This document shows positions 46,408 through 60,327 of a DNA stretch of 64,000 nucleotides, piece after piece. Each line of letters starts with the position of its first letter. Position 1 is the first letter of the stretch. Both the position numbers and the translations under genes were made by a program. Source of the DNA: Lolium rigidum (Eukaryota; Streptophyta; Magnoliopsida; Poales; Poaceae); NCBI RefSeq assembly GCF_022539505.1, contig NC_061510.1:276354330-276418329 (forward strand). The letters are read 5' to 3'. Under the pieces are notes generated by a model that worked only from the letters and a program-made list of their open reading frames with translations, had not been told where the DNA came from and made no database searches.

Positions 46408-49337
46408 GTTGGTATCGGAGCAAATGCTTTGACCCTAGGATTAAAACCCTTTAAAGGAGACCTATAGGATTGGTAGTGTCTATAGGAAGTTGTCCTAGGT
46501 AAACCAAATACTTCTTATGACTTGAGATGGATATTCACTTGAGAATAATCCTGACACACTTGAGTCAACATTTGTTACCTAACTTACCAAGTCAAAGTAA
46601 ATTTAGTCAGCTAATCCCAAACATGTAGTACACAAATAAGTCCTTAAAACATTATATGAGTAGATCACATTTGGTATACAATACATGGTAGTCCAAAGAG
46701 AGGATACAACCATAAGGAAGATATCCTATTGGAAGATGTGTACCAACACATGACATAATTAAATAAGAATTACTCAGACTTGTACTAGAAGTAATATCAA
46801 GTGATGATAATCATTAAGATATCATAATAGAAGATGTAGATCCAGACAAGTAATGGGTAAGTAAAATCTATCCAAACTTGTGAAACAATTGATAGTAAGT
46901 AATAACTATAGTTATTTAAGGTAGTATAGACCATGATGAGTCAATCATGGGAGGTAAGGAAGAGAGATAGGAATAAAATATGTCTACTTACAGGGTAGAG
47001 TTGCTAATCATATAAGATTCACCTGAGAATCATTATGTGATGGAACAGAATATCATAATATTTCGGAGGAGTACAATAAGAAGTCAAGTGTTAAAAAAAT
47101 AGTCCAAGATATATGTTCCAAAAACCATGGGAACTGTGTCAATAACATTAGGACCATAACCTTATGGTACAATAATTTGGAAGTATTGGAGCTATATTCC
47201 AATAGTTATGTGTTTAGAGTAACGATTTCGGAACCTAAAGACATCATGTGAGGTAGTCCGCAACAAAATGGAAGTTAAGTAGTACTTCCGGAGAAAATTA
47301 GGTTAACCCTAACTATCCTAGACAACTTTGTTTCAAGTTTATCTCATTGCAATTGTGCAATTAAGGTAAATGTTGAGACAAATAGTTGAATTCCATCTAC
47401 TCGTGCTAAGTATCACGATATAACCCTATCTTATGTGGTGTTATATATTACACATCAGAGCCTGAAGTTTAGAGATGTCCTACTCAACTATTGTGTTCAG
47501 GCTTATGACGGTGTGTATTATATGCACAAAGCTGAATCTTCTTGGATTTTATTGGATTTTCATTGTTTGACTAGATCCATACATGAGGTTTGACTTTGGT
47601 ATGCAAATGCATGTTGCTATATCAAGTCTTTACTTGATGCTATAGATCTAGAGGGTAATGGTATACGTGTGAGGAAGTGACGAATTCTGAAGATTCCGAT
47701 GACAAGATGAAAGTTCATCGGAGACAGGAAGCGAAGTTGTGGAAAGTAACCACAATACTCTGAAGATAGTACCAACCAAAACTCATGCTTACCTCAACAG
47801 AGGAGTACTTGAGTACGAAAGAAGCATGAGGGTGAGAAATATAATGATTATGGTGAAGCTCAAGCAGATCCATAGTCAACATAGAAGAGGGAATGCATGG
47901 GAAATCACTTCGAATACTATAATCATAGTGTCAGCTAGTGGTTTTTCTTGCAAAATAAACCCTGAATGAAGGAAGGTGATATATGAAATCATAGCAGACA
48001 TAAGAAGACCATAGTCGATATCAGAAGACCACAATTGGTATAGGATAAATACTGCGAGATAGAGTAGAAGATGTCTCGTCCAGTTGATCAGAACCTATAA
48101 TAGAATCCATTTTTAGATATCAAATAGCCACAGTTGGTATAATAACCACAGCTGGTATCAGTTGGTAATACAAATAGTCCACGATTTAATTATTTGTAAC
48201 AAAAGTTTGTGAACAAATAAAAATCTTGTCAGTCAAATAATTAAGACCTATAAACATTTAGTCAAAGGATTCACATTGGATGTCCACAATTGAGTGGATA
48301 CACCACTAAGTTTCTTGCAAAACCTTAGAGGAATAAAAATTATAAACAAGACCTATACCAATATTCTAATCATAAGTCCAATAGTTGAAAGAAAAGGAGT
48401 TGAAGACCATAAGAAAACTCTAAGGGGTAGAGTAAAGATTGAGTTGGATGTACAATAACTCAATACTTTGAGCATAATAGAAGAATAAGGTCTGAACTGA
48501 GAGGTAGTTCGATCTTATTTTCATAAGATCATTAAACACTACTTTCAGAAGGATATCAGACCAGAAGCCAAGGTTTATACCTCGAGGAAGTAAGAAGTGG
48601 TCTATAACTGGAGAAAGTGAGTAAAATTTACTCAGAAGTACGAAAGCTCAAGTAATCTAAGGTTAATGAAGTTGGATGAAGGAAATACTATAGACCAAAT
48701 ACAGCTCATGAAGGCCAAAGACTGAAGTAGATTGACCATACCAAAAGCCAATACTAGTAGAATGATTCCTTTCATGGAACCTAAATAAACCAAAAAAATA
48801 GTTATAGGTATCAACTATAAACCATGATTGGATGGACTAAATGAGTCTAATCCATTCTTAGGAATAAACCATCACGACCATTTCTATGGTAAGTACCTTA
48901 CTAAGTCCCAATATTGAAGTTTTGGTGGTAAGGGAAAAACAAAGACCTATTTTATCAAATAGGAGAATGTTATCCAATTAGTCCTCAATAAAGACTGCCA
49001 GGACAAGAAGAAGTCCTAATCATTGAATCTTCAATGAGATAGGAAACAAGATTATAATAGTTGGAAGAAATCAAGGAATCAAAGTAAGAGCCATGGTTCA
49101 GCGACAACTATTATTAGATTCCAGAGAAAATCATAGAACTGGAGTTAGAAACTTGTGTTCAGAAACAAACCATAATGGATTCGAGGAAGAATCTGGACAA
49201 GGGTTATATTCAATTATATCCAGTGAGATCACAACGGAGTTCGAGAAAAGTCGTAGTCTGCACAAGTCAGATCCACACTTCCGAAACGTAAGAGAGTTCC
49301 AACTTCGAGGACGAAGTTTAGTTTAAGGGGTAGAGAC
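46408..49337 (+). other. Element G interior, non-coding
   Basis: The primer site TGGTATCGGAGC (46410-46421) matches the tRNA-iMet complement except for G in place of A. The polypurine tract AAGGGGTAGAGAC (49325-49337) abuts the 3' LTR. No ORF over about 77 codons with protein character. The final segment before the polypurine tract (TTCGAGGACGAAGTTTAG) resembles the end of a gypsy pol gene, so the interior may be a pol region decayed beyond recognition. Confidence 0.75.
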
Positions 49338-50151
49338 TGTAATATCCCAGGTATTGGGGTTACAAAAATAGAGGAAACAGATGTGTGCATTGCATTCATG
49401 CATAGAAAATCTGGGGAATTTTCGCGCTTTAAAGTAAAACAGTCACAGTAACTGAAGTTCCACTTGACCTTGGTGGAATTGAAGTAGCTCATCAAGTCAA
49501 GCGCTATAAACCTCAATGTGACTTTGATAAAAACCTTGTTTTGGGTAGAGATGATTTGATCTAAGGGGTTAGATCAAATGGAACTAATAATCAACACAAT
49601 AACACTTTACTCAATTATCAACTACTTGACCATACAACAGATCATAATATGGTAATCATTGCCATAACCTAAGAACATTTATTCAATTATAAATCAAGTA
49701 ACAAGAACTGGAGAAACTATTCTTCACTTATCTTTTCCATGTCTTAAACTAATCCTTAATCCTACCATGAACCTCATGGTGTTCATTTTACTTCATTATT
49801 GGAAACATAATAAGAAGACCAACCCTATAATTATATATATTTCTATTCCAAGATATTATATTCAAACCATCATCTTTAAGAGAAACCTAGGATATGTTCC
49901 AAGACATTCCTAGAGAGAGAACCCATTTATTTTAACCATAAATATTGGTGACCACATAATTATCTTTGGAGAATAACCTTAGGTTAGTAGTGAAGTCCTT
50001 CCCAAGTGAGAGAGCCCATTCATATCAATTCTAGCTTTACCTATTGATGAATAAAGGACAATCTTTGAACTAAAGTATTGGGTTGTAAACCATTTCATCT
50101 TGGAGTGGTGAGATAACCAAATACCAAGTGGAATAAGACTATATCCATGAA
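49338..50151 (+). repeat. Element G 3' LTR, first segment
   Basis: Starts TGTAATATCCC and matches 31998-32820. Cut by the LINE at CCATGAA. Confidence 0.92.
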
Positions 50152-51452
50152 TTTTTTTTTGAGGGTAAAACAGTGGGAATGCCCACTGCAATTTTTATTT
50201 ATATAATAGTATATTTACAAAGATTGTACAAAAGAGAGTGAGAAACTCTCAAAAAAAGAAAAAACTAAAACTGAGATTGAATCCACTCTTTAAGAGCTGT
50301 AATATGCTTTTTCTTCATTCTATGTTCTAAAAGTTTGAGCTCCTGTATATATATTGCTTTCCAACTGTTGAAGATAGCATTCTGATCCTTGAAGACCTTG
50401 TTATTTCTGACAATCCAAATGCCCCAAGCTGAAAGTATGATAATTTCCATAGCAAAAGGTTGGTTTATTTTTGTTATCATATCTTCAAACGCCTCTAATA
50501 TTGATAATCTTCTATCCCTCTGGAGACAAACAAAATTCCAACACTGATCTGCAAAAGGGCATGCCCAGAAAAGATGGACAAGCGTTTCTTCTTCATCACA
50601 GTTACTGATCGCACACTGATAAGATGGCAGCTGAAGCTTCTTTCTTCTCAGAAGATTTCTTGTGTTTAATCTATCATGAAGTAATAGCCAGAAGAAGAAC
50701 TTATGTTTTGCTTGACAAGAAGACTTCCAGATTAAAGAGAAAATCTTTGGCGCTGGTGAATATCCAATCATAGCCTTGTATGCATCTTGAGAAGAGAATT
50801 TTGCATTGCCCCAAATATATGTCCAGGTATCTTTGTTACCTGCATGTATTGTTCTGAGAGTTCTTTGACATAATGATTCCAGTGACTGAAACTCTTCATA
50901 AGCTTGCTGTGAAAGAGGAAGATGAAACATATCCTCCAGGTACTCAGTATGCACTACCTTTTCTACGAGTCCAGTCTGTAAATTTAGCAAAAGTTACAAG
51001 GTGTGGAAATGTCCGATGAAGGCAATTATTCTCCCAAAGATCAGTCCAAAAACTCACGAACTCCCATCACCAATGTTACATCTTGCCATGGCTTTATAGA
51101 TATCCAATAATTTTAGATGGGATTTCCACCAGAAGGACCCTTCTAGATTAACAGTGGGAAGATTACCACTTGAATAATAAGATTCTTTGACTAGATGCAC
51201 CCAGGGAATGTCTAGGTTGTTGAAGTACTTATGAAGATTCTTTAACATTAGTGCCTTGTTTTGTATTTCCAGATTGAGTACTCCCAAACCTCCTTGCTCT
51301 TTTGGTCTGCATATCTTCTTCCATGCAACAAGAGCTGTGCCATTGGCCTGTACATCAGCATTTTTCTTCCTCCAAAGACAGTGTCTCATGTATTTCACAA
51401 CTTGCTCTTTAATGGCTACTGGAACATCAAAGCAGCACATGAAGAAAATTGG
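50152..51452 (-). mobile_element. L1-type LINE, 5'-truncated, minus strand
   Basis: A T run at 50152-50160 is the poly(A) tail in element sense. Upstream in element sense is the C-terminal part of a plant LINE ORF2. CATGAATT (50146-50153) and CATGGATT (51453-51460) are a short imperfect target-site duplication. The uninterrupted site is seen at 32811-32830 in the other LTR. The 5' part with the RT core and endonuclease is missing, as is usual for LINE copies. Confidence 0.88.
50265..51452 (-). pseudogene. LINE ORF2 C-terminus with zinc-binding RT domain, frameshifted
   Basis: Two open stretches (51054-51452 and 50265-50990) belong to one ORF2. The first includes KYMRHCLWRKKNADVQANG and WKKICRPKEQGGLGVLNLE, typical of the region after the LINE RT core. 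The second has AYKAMIGYSPAPKIFSLIWKS, AKHKFFFWLLLHDRLNTR and a Cys/His segment (YQCAISNCDEEETLVHLFWA), the zf-RVT domain. The frames separate near 51055 at a TTCGTG, where a CTG-type indel is plausible. It is not functional. Confidence 0.87.
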
Positions 51453-54400
51453 CATGGATTAGTGAAATAAGGAGTGGATTAATCCAACTAAGTTAGACAA
51501 TTGAATCTTTAGCTCAGCAACCTAAATAAATATTAGGAGTACACCATAAACCCTAAGAACTTGAGGTAGAGATATTAAGAACAAGTGGATCATGTCTAAT
51601 CATGATCATGCTCTTGAAGTATGTGAGGATAAGTTCAACCCTACTAGAATAAGTAGATCTCATCCCCACATGAAATTATAGGTAGGTCAACAGTAAGTAA
51701 ACCTAGGTTTATATCTTATCTTTCACTTGTGAACCATTTGGTGATCATAAGTAGAATCCTACCATACCTATATTTCATAAAATAAAGAACCTAAGAAAAC
51801 CTTAGAGTAAAACTCCATATTTACAATGGTGAGAAACCATTCATCCATAAGACCAAAGTTAACTATAAAAAGAATTATAACCCATGTAGTTAATTTAATG
51901 CTAAAGTAAGGATAATAATTGTAGTTAATTGGTAGAAGATAAAACCAATTCTCAAATCCTTTGTAATTAAATGATCACGAAGCAATTAAGAAAGTAACCA
52001 TATTATCCTGGTTAGGGGAGATTAACCCTAGCACATGCAATATGGTGTCATCTCATATCACCTCCTAGAGTTAAACCTCAACCCTAGTTTATGTATCACT
52101 ATGGTGATCATAAACCAAACCAGGCTATAGATGAGATTCAAACCAATTGTCATTAGGTGAATCTCATTAGAACCTTAGAAATTGCTCACCAACTATATCT
52201 TTGGTTTCAATTATGAACCAAAGATTAACCTTGTGCTATATTTAATAATTCAAACGCATAAGTGGTAATCAACCATTTATCATTAGAATCAAAATCAAAC
52301 CCTGATGAGAGTAATACCTACTCTAAGTATTTCAAGGTGTTACTAAAATAATAGTACAAGTATTAAACTTGAAATAGAAATTAAGATAAACCTCACAAGA
52401 CCTTAAAAAAAACAAGAGCTCACATAAGTTCATGTGTAAGTGACCAACAATCTCAAATGAGAGATCCAATCCTGAGAGATCTTTTTAGCACATGAAATCA
52501 TGCCATTTAGTCACTTACTTAATAGAACTCCATAAACAAACCTTACTTGACAACTTATTTCTTGCAAAGCAATACCAAATAAATCAAGAAATAATACTAA
52601 GTAAGAAAACTACCAATTGGAAAACTATTTGAATATTCCCAAAGATAATATTCAAATTCATGTCCATAGGGGTATTGAAATTCAAATACCAATAATAATA
52701 ACTAAACCAATGTTATGGTGCCACATTAAATTTGCAAATACACCACTCAAGACCTTGCAGTATCTTGAACTAATCCTTATATGTTTCAAATAAGTAAGAC
52801 CTGTAAAATAGAAAAGAATTCAAATTTGAATTCTAAACAGAATTATAAAACAGAAAAAGAAAATAGATAAAAGAAAAAGAGGGAAAAGAGCCTTACCTGG
52901 CCGTGTAGCCCACCAAGCAGCCCAGCACCCAGCCCACCAACACGGCCCAAACCACCAACCCAGCAGCCCAAATACTCCTTCGTTAAAAAATAATGAGGAG
53001 GAGGTCATCCTCATCACCTCCCTCTCGCATGCCGGCCAGCACGAAGCCGTGCTTGGCTTCTCCTCACCGTGGCAGCTCCTCCGCGTCCGAAGGCATGACG
53101 AGGCTCGACCTCGCACACTATAAAAGCCGAGAGATGAGCACCGGCCCGAATTCTTTCCCTCTCTCGCTCAATTTCCACCCCAATTCGAAACCCTGGCCGA
53201 CCCGGCCATCGTCAATCGCCGTCGGTAGAGACCTCCCCTGGCCAAGCCGTTACCACCACTGTGATCGCCGACCTCGACATGGCCATCGTGCAGAAGGAAT
53301 CGAGCCCTGGCGATCCGTAGCTTCTCCATCGAGCTCGTTCCCTCCGACGGCCGGAGCCATGGATTCCGGCGAGTCAGACCTCCATCGACCTCGCCGTCAC
53401 GCGCATCATGCTCCTGGTGAGCTCCTCGATCCCCTGGTGTGCCCGCCTTGCTCAATCATGCACCGTAGAAACGTCGTATCGTTCACCCGTGCCCACCGCC
53501 GCAGAACCACGCCGCCGGCCAAGCTCCGGTGACCGTATCGGGGCGGCGCCGCCACCCTATGGCTCAGCGCATCGCCCTGCGTCGAGCCAACGCACGCGCG
53601 CGTCCGCGGGGAGCGCCTAACGCCGGTGATCCTCGCCACCGGCCGCCGGCCAGAACCTCCCCTGGCCTCGTGACCAATTTTGACTGGTCAAGGCCACGGT
53701 GGCAGCCGACGTGGACCAAGGCCCACAGGTCAGTGACCGCGGGTAGAACCAGCAGGGTGCATTTAGCAGTTCTTTTCATTTTAATTTCAATTCAATAAAT
53801 TGCTGCAACTTTAGATAATTGTAGAAAATTCATAAAAGCTCATAAAAATACAAATGAGATACCACAAATCTTATAAACGAAAAATCTACCCAATAAAAAT
53901 ATAAAATGAAATTTTTATTTATAATAAAAATTTAATTAATTAGTACTTATTAAATAAGCCTTTGCTTTAATTCTAAATTGAATTAAAATTCAATAATTAG
54001 GAAAACTTTCTAAAATAAATAAAAACCAGTAAGAAAATAAAGAAAACATTAAAGCTAATTTTCTTAATTTGTTAATTGTTAAATCTTTATTAGTGGAATT
54101 CAAACCCTAATTAATAATTACCTTAATTATTTAAAAAAAATGATAAATGCCAAATTCAATATTATTTTTATTTTAGAAGTTATTAATAACTTCAAATTCA
54201 AAATGAAGTTATTAATCATAGAACTACATGGTAAATAGCAAACCCTAATTCCATATGGAATGATACTACAACCCTATCATTTCATGTGACACCTAAAACC
54301 CTAAATTAATTAGGAACCCTAGTTCCACTATTTTATGTGTGAACCCTAAATGAATTCTAAGACCTAAACCCTAGATATAATTTGATATTATGTACTCCCT

Positions 54401-56987
54401 TTTGATCCATAGAACTATAATTAGCAATTTAGAACTTGCCATGTTCACATAAAATGTAGGAGTCCTATTATCAATAATTTAGAATTCCAGTATGCATCCC
54501 CATCCAACTTAGATGATCAAATTAGGATCAACCTAGTCTAAACCCTAGTTCCAATGCCAAAACCATCAACCTTACCTATCCATGCTTAGCATCACACCAT
54601 TATGATGAACTCCAATTGCAACCATGCCAATTTTGTGCATCCTATTCCATACACACTAAACCCTACTAGTGTGAGATAATTATTAAACATCCTATTTAGG
54701 AAACCACCATTCCTTACTTAGGAAATTAAATAGCAAACCTAAACAACCTCAACCTAATTAATATACTTCTTATTACTTAAAGAAGTATGTTCTTCAAAAG
54801 TTATTCTTTTGAAGAAAATAAGGAATCATCATCAACCCTGCCTTATAGGACAGATAAACCCTAGCTAGCCATCACCAGCAAGATGAACCCACCATGGTAG
54901 CAACCATGTATAAATAATTGCTTAAGTTGCTCATGCTTAAGCAAAACCAATCAAGACTAATTGCTGATGAATCCAACCATGTTGTGATCCATCTACTACT
55001 TACTCCGAAACAAGTGGAAACCAAAGTAAACCATAGAACCCCACAACCCTAATTATCATACTTGTTCTTTATTAAAGAACATGTTCTTCAAAAGTTAATC
55101 TTTTTGAAGTACATGATAATTAATCATTAACCATGCCATGTAGTAGTAAAACCAACCACTATTCATTACATGTTAGGATTATACCAAATGTTATTGTTGT
55201 GTACTATTAATGCTATTATTATGATATATAGCAACACATGTTTAGGATACCATGTAACCACACCGGAATAAGAACCTTGTATGAGAATCATTCTAAAAGT
55301 GCAACACAACCGAAACTAATCATTACCACTCACTAATCCTAAATCATCGGGGTTAGATCACGCTTAGAGCGATTGCATCTCATATTTATGCATTATTGCA
55401 TCCTTGCCAATCTTTTAAACATCGTCCTTATCGGACGATGATGCTATTTCAGAATTTGGAGTTATTGCGTATCGAAGACCTTGCCTGCATAATTTTGCAG
55501 TCAAGAAAGGCAAGTTCATCACTTGCTCATGTCATTTGAGTATTTCTATCAAATTACTTGCAAAGTATTATGGTTATCACTATTGCATATAAATCAAAAC
55601 CACTACTTTCATAACTATGAATATGACTATGTGGTGGGCAATGGAACCATGGATTGTGTTGATATGGTGGAGGTTCCATTGCACGGGTTTATATCCATCT
55701 AGGATTAAACAACAAATGTCGCTAGTGATTCTTGTGCTGTAATACCCGGGTTAACCATAAGATCCGGAGTGGGATGGAGTAGTCAAAAGTGTTTCCACCT
55801 CTCGTTCATCAACGGATGCGCTTACCGTAGCAGTTGTATCTGGCGGAACAACCGGAGGGTGGGGATCCCATTCTAATTCCCCACGGTAAAGCATTGCTTG
55901 CCGTAGCAGTTGTGTCTTGCGGAACAACCGGAGGGTGGGGATCCCATTCTAATTCCCCACGGTAATGCGGTCTATGATGGGTTGCGGCTACCGGCGTAGG
56001 AGTGTATGGTAGAGCCCAAGCACTCGTCGTCGTGGTCGGGGTCCACCCCGAAATTACGGGAATAATGGGACCGGCGTGGACCCAGGGTCGGGGCATGCAA
56101 CAACGGGTGGGTGTTCGAGGTAGCGGAGGAACATGATTGGCTAGACCTTATACCGGGCCTCACACCATAGGAAGTGTGGACGGGAAGATCACCCGGTTGG
56201 CACCAAGGTTAAGATCTCTTATGGGTAAAGCAACACACCTCTGCAGAGTGTAAAGAACTGTGACCTGTCACTCCCTGTTCCGGGATATGGAACTACGAAC
56301 ACGGCCGGAAAGTAGCTCCATGAAGTTCTAGTAAACCGGTGAAGGCTGACGGACATAGTTCTTCTGAATAAAAGCAACCTTTTGAAGAAATGGTTATGAA
56401 AACCTGCATTGGTATTAGACTTCCTGGTCTAATGCTGTAGCTAGTGCATTAAACACCTCTTTCCTATAATGAACTTGTTGAGTACGCTCGTACTCATCCC
56501 ACTCTTAAATCCCCTGCTTAGATATGGAGGCCATGAAGGAGGATCTCCAGTACAACTCGAGGACCGAGGAGTCAACAACTACTTCAAGGAACGAAACCCT
56601 GCCGGAAGAGTCATATACCACATCCACCATGGAGAAAACCTAGATTAAGCAGTAGAAGGGAACTAGCTTCCTAAACCTAGCTCCTATTTAGCTAGAATCT
56701 ATTCATAGCCTCAGTAGCTAGTTAAATACTCTACAAATAGAGTTCGTGTAGGATTAGACTACGAGTCGTTCTTCTGGAGTTTATTTGCAGTTTTACCTCA
56801 TTGTAAAGTAGGAGGCTGTGTGGATCTTTTGTAAAGAGTCTGTGTTGTAATTCTATAGACATGCCTTGGACCCGCATATGTTTCTGTTGTACCACTCTGA
56901 GCGATATAATACGAGTGAAACGGTGTTTCATTGGTGTTATATCAGACTTGCATACTACACCATGCAGTGGTATGCCGGGTCACCACA
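51453..56987 (+). repeat. Element G 3' LTR, second segment
   Basis: Matches 32820-32964 joined to 41027-46407. TATA box at 53119-53125. Ends GGGTCACCACA, followed by the duplication ATATA (56988-56992). Differences from the 5' LTR are mostly indels at CAG/CTG. Confidence 0.92.
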
Positions 56988-56992
56988 ATATA

Positions 56993-59235
56993 AGTTTCAG
57001 CAGTTGCTTTCAACTTCAACATATATATCTCATGGATAATTGTCAACACAAAGTAATATAACAAGTGCAATAGGTAAACATGTAAGAATCAATGCACACA
57101 ATTGATACAAGTGTTTGCTTCTAAGACAGAAAGAATAGGTGAACTGACTCCACAATAAAGTAAAAGATAGGCCCTTCGCAGAGGGAAGCATGGATTACTA
57201 TATTTGTGCTAGAGCTTTTCATTTTGAAAACAAGAAACAATTTTGTCAACGGTAGTAATAAAGCATATGTGTTATGTATAAGATATCCTATAAGTTGCAA
57301 GCCTCATGCATAGTATACCAATAGTGCTCGCACCTTGTCCTAATTAGCTTGGATTAACATGGATTATCATTGCATAGCATATGTTTCAACCAAGTGTCAC
57401 AAAGGGGTATCTCTATGCCGCATGTACAAAGGTCTAAGGAGAAAGCTCGCATTGGATTTCTCGCTTTTGATTATTCTCAACTTAGACATCCATACCGGGA
57501 CAACATAGACAATAGATAATGGACTCCTCTTTAATGCATAAGCATTCAACAACAATTAAAATTCTCATAGGAGATTGAGGATTGATTGTCCAAACTGAAA
57601 CTTCCACCATGAATCATGGCTTTAGTTAGCGGCCCAATGTTCTTCTCTAACAGTATGCATACTCAAACCATTTGATCATGAAAATCGCCCTTACTTTAGA
57701 CAAGACGAACATGCATAGCAACTCACATGATATTCAACAAAGGTAAAAGTTGATGGCGTCCCCAGAAACATGGTTACCGCTCAACAAGCAACTTATTAAG
57801 AAATAAGACACATAAGTACATATTCTTCATCACAATAGTTTTTAAGGCTATTTTCCCATGAGCTATATATTGCAAAGACAAAGGATAGAATTTTAAAGGT
57901 AGCACTCAAGTAATGTACTTTGGAATGGCGGAGAAATACCATGTAGTAGGTAGGTATGGTGGACACAAATGGCATGGTTATTGGCTCAAGGATTTGGATG
58001 CACGAGAAGAATTCCTCTCAATACAAGGCTAGGCTAGCAAGGTTGTTTGAAGCAAACTCAAGTATAAAAGGTGCAGCAAAGCTCACATATGAACATATTG
58101 TAACTATTATAAGACTTTACATTGTCTCCTTGTTGTTCAAACACCTCAACCAGAAAATATCTAGACTCTAGAGATCAATCATGCAAACCAAATTTTAACA
58201 AGCTCTATGTAGTTCTTCATTAATGGGTACAAGGTACATGATGCAAGAGCTTAAATATGATCTATATGAGCACAACAATTGCCAAGTATCAAATTATTCA
58301 AGACATTATACCATTTATCACATGCGGCATTTTCCGTTTCCAACCATATAACAATGAATGAAGTAGTTCAACTTTCGCAATGAACATTAAAGATAAAGCT
58401 AAAAACATATGTGTTCATACGAAACAGCGGAGCGTGTCTCTCTCCCAAACAAAGAATGCTAGGATCCGATTTTATTCAAACAAAAACAAAAATAAAAACA
58501 AACAGACGCTCCAAGTAAAGCACATAAGATGTGACGGAATAAAAATATAGTTTCACTAGAGGAACCTGATAAGTTGTCGATGAAGAAGGGATGCCTTGGG
58601 CATCCCCAAGCTTAGATGCTTCACTCTTCTTGATCTTATTGTATCATCCTCCTCTCTTGACCCTTGAAAACTTCCTCCACACCAAACTCAAAACAAACTC
58701 ATTAGAGGGTCAGTGCATAATTCATATATTCAGAGGTGACATAATCATTCTTAACACTTCTGGACATTGCACAAAGCTACTGAAAGTTAAGAAATCCATC
58801 AAACATAGCAAAATAGGCAATGCGAAATAAAAGGCAGAATCTGTCAAAACAGAACAGTCCGTAAAGGCGAATTTTTAAGAGGCACCAGACTTGCTCAGAT
58901 GAAAATGCCCAAATTGAATGAAAGTTGCGTACATATCTGAGGATCACGCACGTAAATTGGCAGATTTTTGTAAATTTTCTACAGAGACTACTGCTCAAAT
59001 TCGTGACAGCAAGAAATGCTGTTCCTGCGCAAGTAATCCAAATCTAGTATTGACTTTACTATCAAAGACTTTACTTGGCACAACAATGCAATAAAATAAA
59101 GATAAGAAGAGGTTGCTACAGTAGTAACAACTTCCAAGACTCAAATATAAAATAAAGGTGCAGAAGTAAAATAATGGGTTGTCTCCCATAAGCGCTTTTC
59201 TTTAACGCCTTTCAGCTAGGCGCAGAAAGTGTGAA
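56993..59235 (-). other. Element E 3' non-coding region, main part
   Basis: Continues the shared 3' region after element G (AGTTTCAGCAGTTGC). It holds one internal AAGCTTGGGGATGC copy in the hairpin GGGATGCC TTG GGCATCCC (58588-58606); the neighbouring second copy is missing. The post-ORF fold lies at 59173-59222. The 80-codon ORF of B, D and F is broken here. Confidence 0.7.
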
Positions 59236-60111
59236 TCAAGTATTATCAAGAGATGGAGCATCAACATTATTACCTCGGGCTTTACGCCTACCCTTCTTAT
59301 TCTTTTTCTTACTCTTTGGTTTAGGGAATACATGTCTACCTCCCGGTGTAGAGGTGAATTTTAGGGTGCCTTCTCCCACATCTATGACTGCTCCCAATAG
59401 TTTCAGCAGGGATCTTCCGAGTGTGATTTGTCATGTTCCTACACATTCAATAACAAGATAATCAGTGGATATTTTTCTTCCAAGAATGGTTGTATGCACA
59501 CCCTCAGCTATTCCCTTAGGAATTATAACAGAGTTATCAATAAGAGTTATTCCTTCTCCCCCTTCAACGAGTCCCCAAAGTGTCAAAGATTCATAAATAC
59601 TCTTAGGCATAAGGAAAAATTCAGACATAATATCACAATTGGCATGAAAAGTTTCACCACCTATAACAACTTTAATAGTAGGGTCCCATATTGAAGGTTC
59701 AGAGTTCACCAGAACTTGATCAAGACGGTTACGAACATAACTATAATTTTTTTCCAAGCAAGATGCACTTGTCTCAAGAGTGTTTAATCTATTATAGATG
59801 CTAATAAGAGCTGAATCAAAGTTATTAGCTGAATTATGTGATGCAACCAATTTTTTTATGGCATTAAAAGCTTGATCACCGTCGCAATGAAGGAAATCTC
59901 CTCCCACTACAGCATCCAAGGCATATCTATAGCGAATCATAAGCCCAAAATAAAAGTTACTAAGGAGAAAACTTAGAGTCATTTGAGGTTCAGCTTTACG
60001 ATAAGAATCAAAAATTATAGACCAAGCATCCTTAAAACTCTCCTCATCCCCCTGTTTAAAAGTGAAGACTAATTCCTCAGGTGAAGAAGTAACAGATGCA
60101 GAGCTAGACAT
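59236..60111 (-). pseudogene. Element E condensed gag/protease-like ORF with one stop
   Basis: Starts MSSSASVTSSPEEL at 60111. The same plan as element B: FTFKQGDEESFKDAWSIIF and FYFGLMIRYRYALDAV (C-terminal gag half), a linker, CDIMSEFFLMP (protease motif with Gly-Ala lost), ILGRKISTDYLVIECVGT, then GRSLLKLLGAVIDVG and a Lys-rich tail. 292 codons, in frame throughout except for a TGA at 59431-59433 that replaces the Gly codon of element B. Two related elements thus carry the same shortened plan, so it was probably fixed before they spread. The role is unknown. Confidence 0.78.
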
Positions 60112-60327
60112 GCTAACAAAAGTAAAATGCAAGTAACTAATTTTTTTGTGTTTTTAATATGCAGAACAAGACAGTAAATAAAGTAAAACTAGCAACTAAT
60201 TTTTTTGTGTTTTTGATATAGAGAGCAAACAAAGCAGTAAATAAAGTAAAACAAAGCAAGACAAAAACAAAGTCAAGAGATTGCAGCGTGTCTTGATCTC
60301 CCCGGCAACGGCGCCAGAAATTTAGCT
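60112..60327 (-). other. Element E leader and primer binding site
   Basis: Perfect tRNA-Asp-type primer site at 60299-60316 (complement of TGGCGCCGTTGCCGGGGA), then a short leader with two copies of the A/T-rich module. Confidence 0.85.

Larger units (their letters stand above)
31998..56987 (+). mobile_element. Element G: LARD-like retrotransposon with ~6.3-kb LTRs, complete
   Basis: Both LTRs start TGTAATATCCCAGG. They are 31998-46407 (with element F inside) and 49338-56987 (with a LINE inside); without the insertions each is about 6.3 kb. The 2.93-kb interior has a tRNA-iMet-type primer site and a polypurine tract but no coding frame. The duplication ATATA (31993-31997 and 56988-56992) marks a complete insertion into element E. 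Very long LTRs with a non-coding core fit the LARD class (Sukkula-like); the family name is not established. The LTR copies are nearly identical. The strand is set by the primer site. Confidence 0.9.

Noticed and set aside
49093..49326. 77-codon ORF at the end of the element G interior
   Set aside because: Probably the decayed end of a pol region; too short and without a recognisable motif for a separate gene.
57956..58171. Forward ORF within element E
   Set aside because: Antisense to the element and not kept in the related elements.
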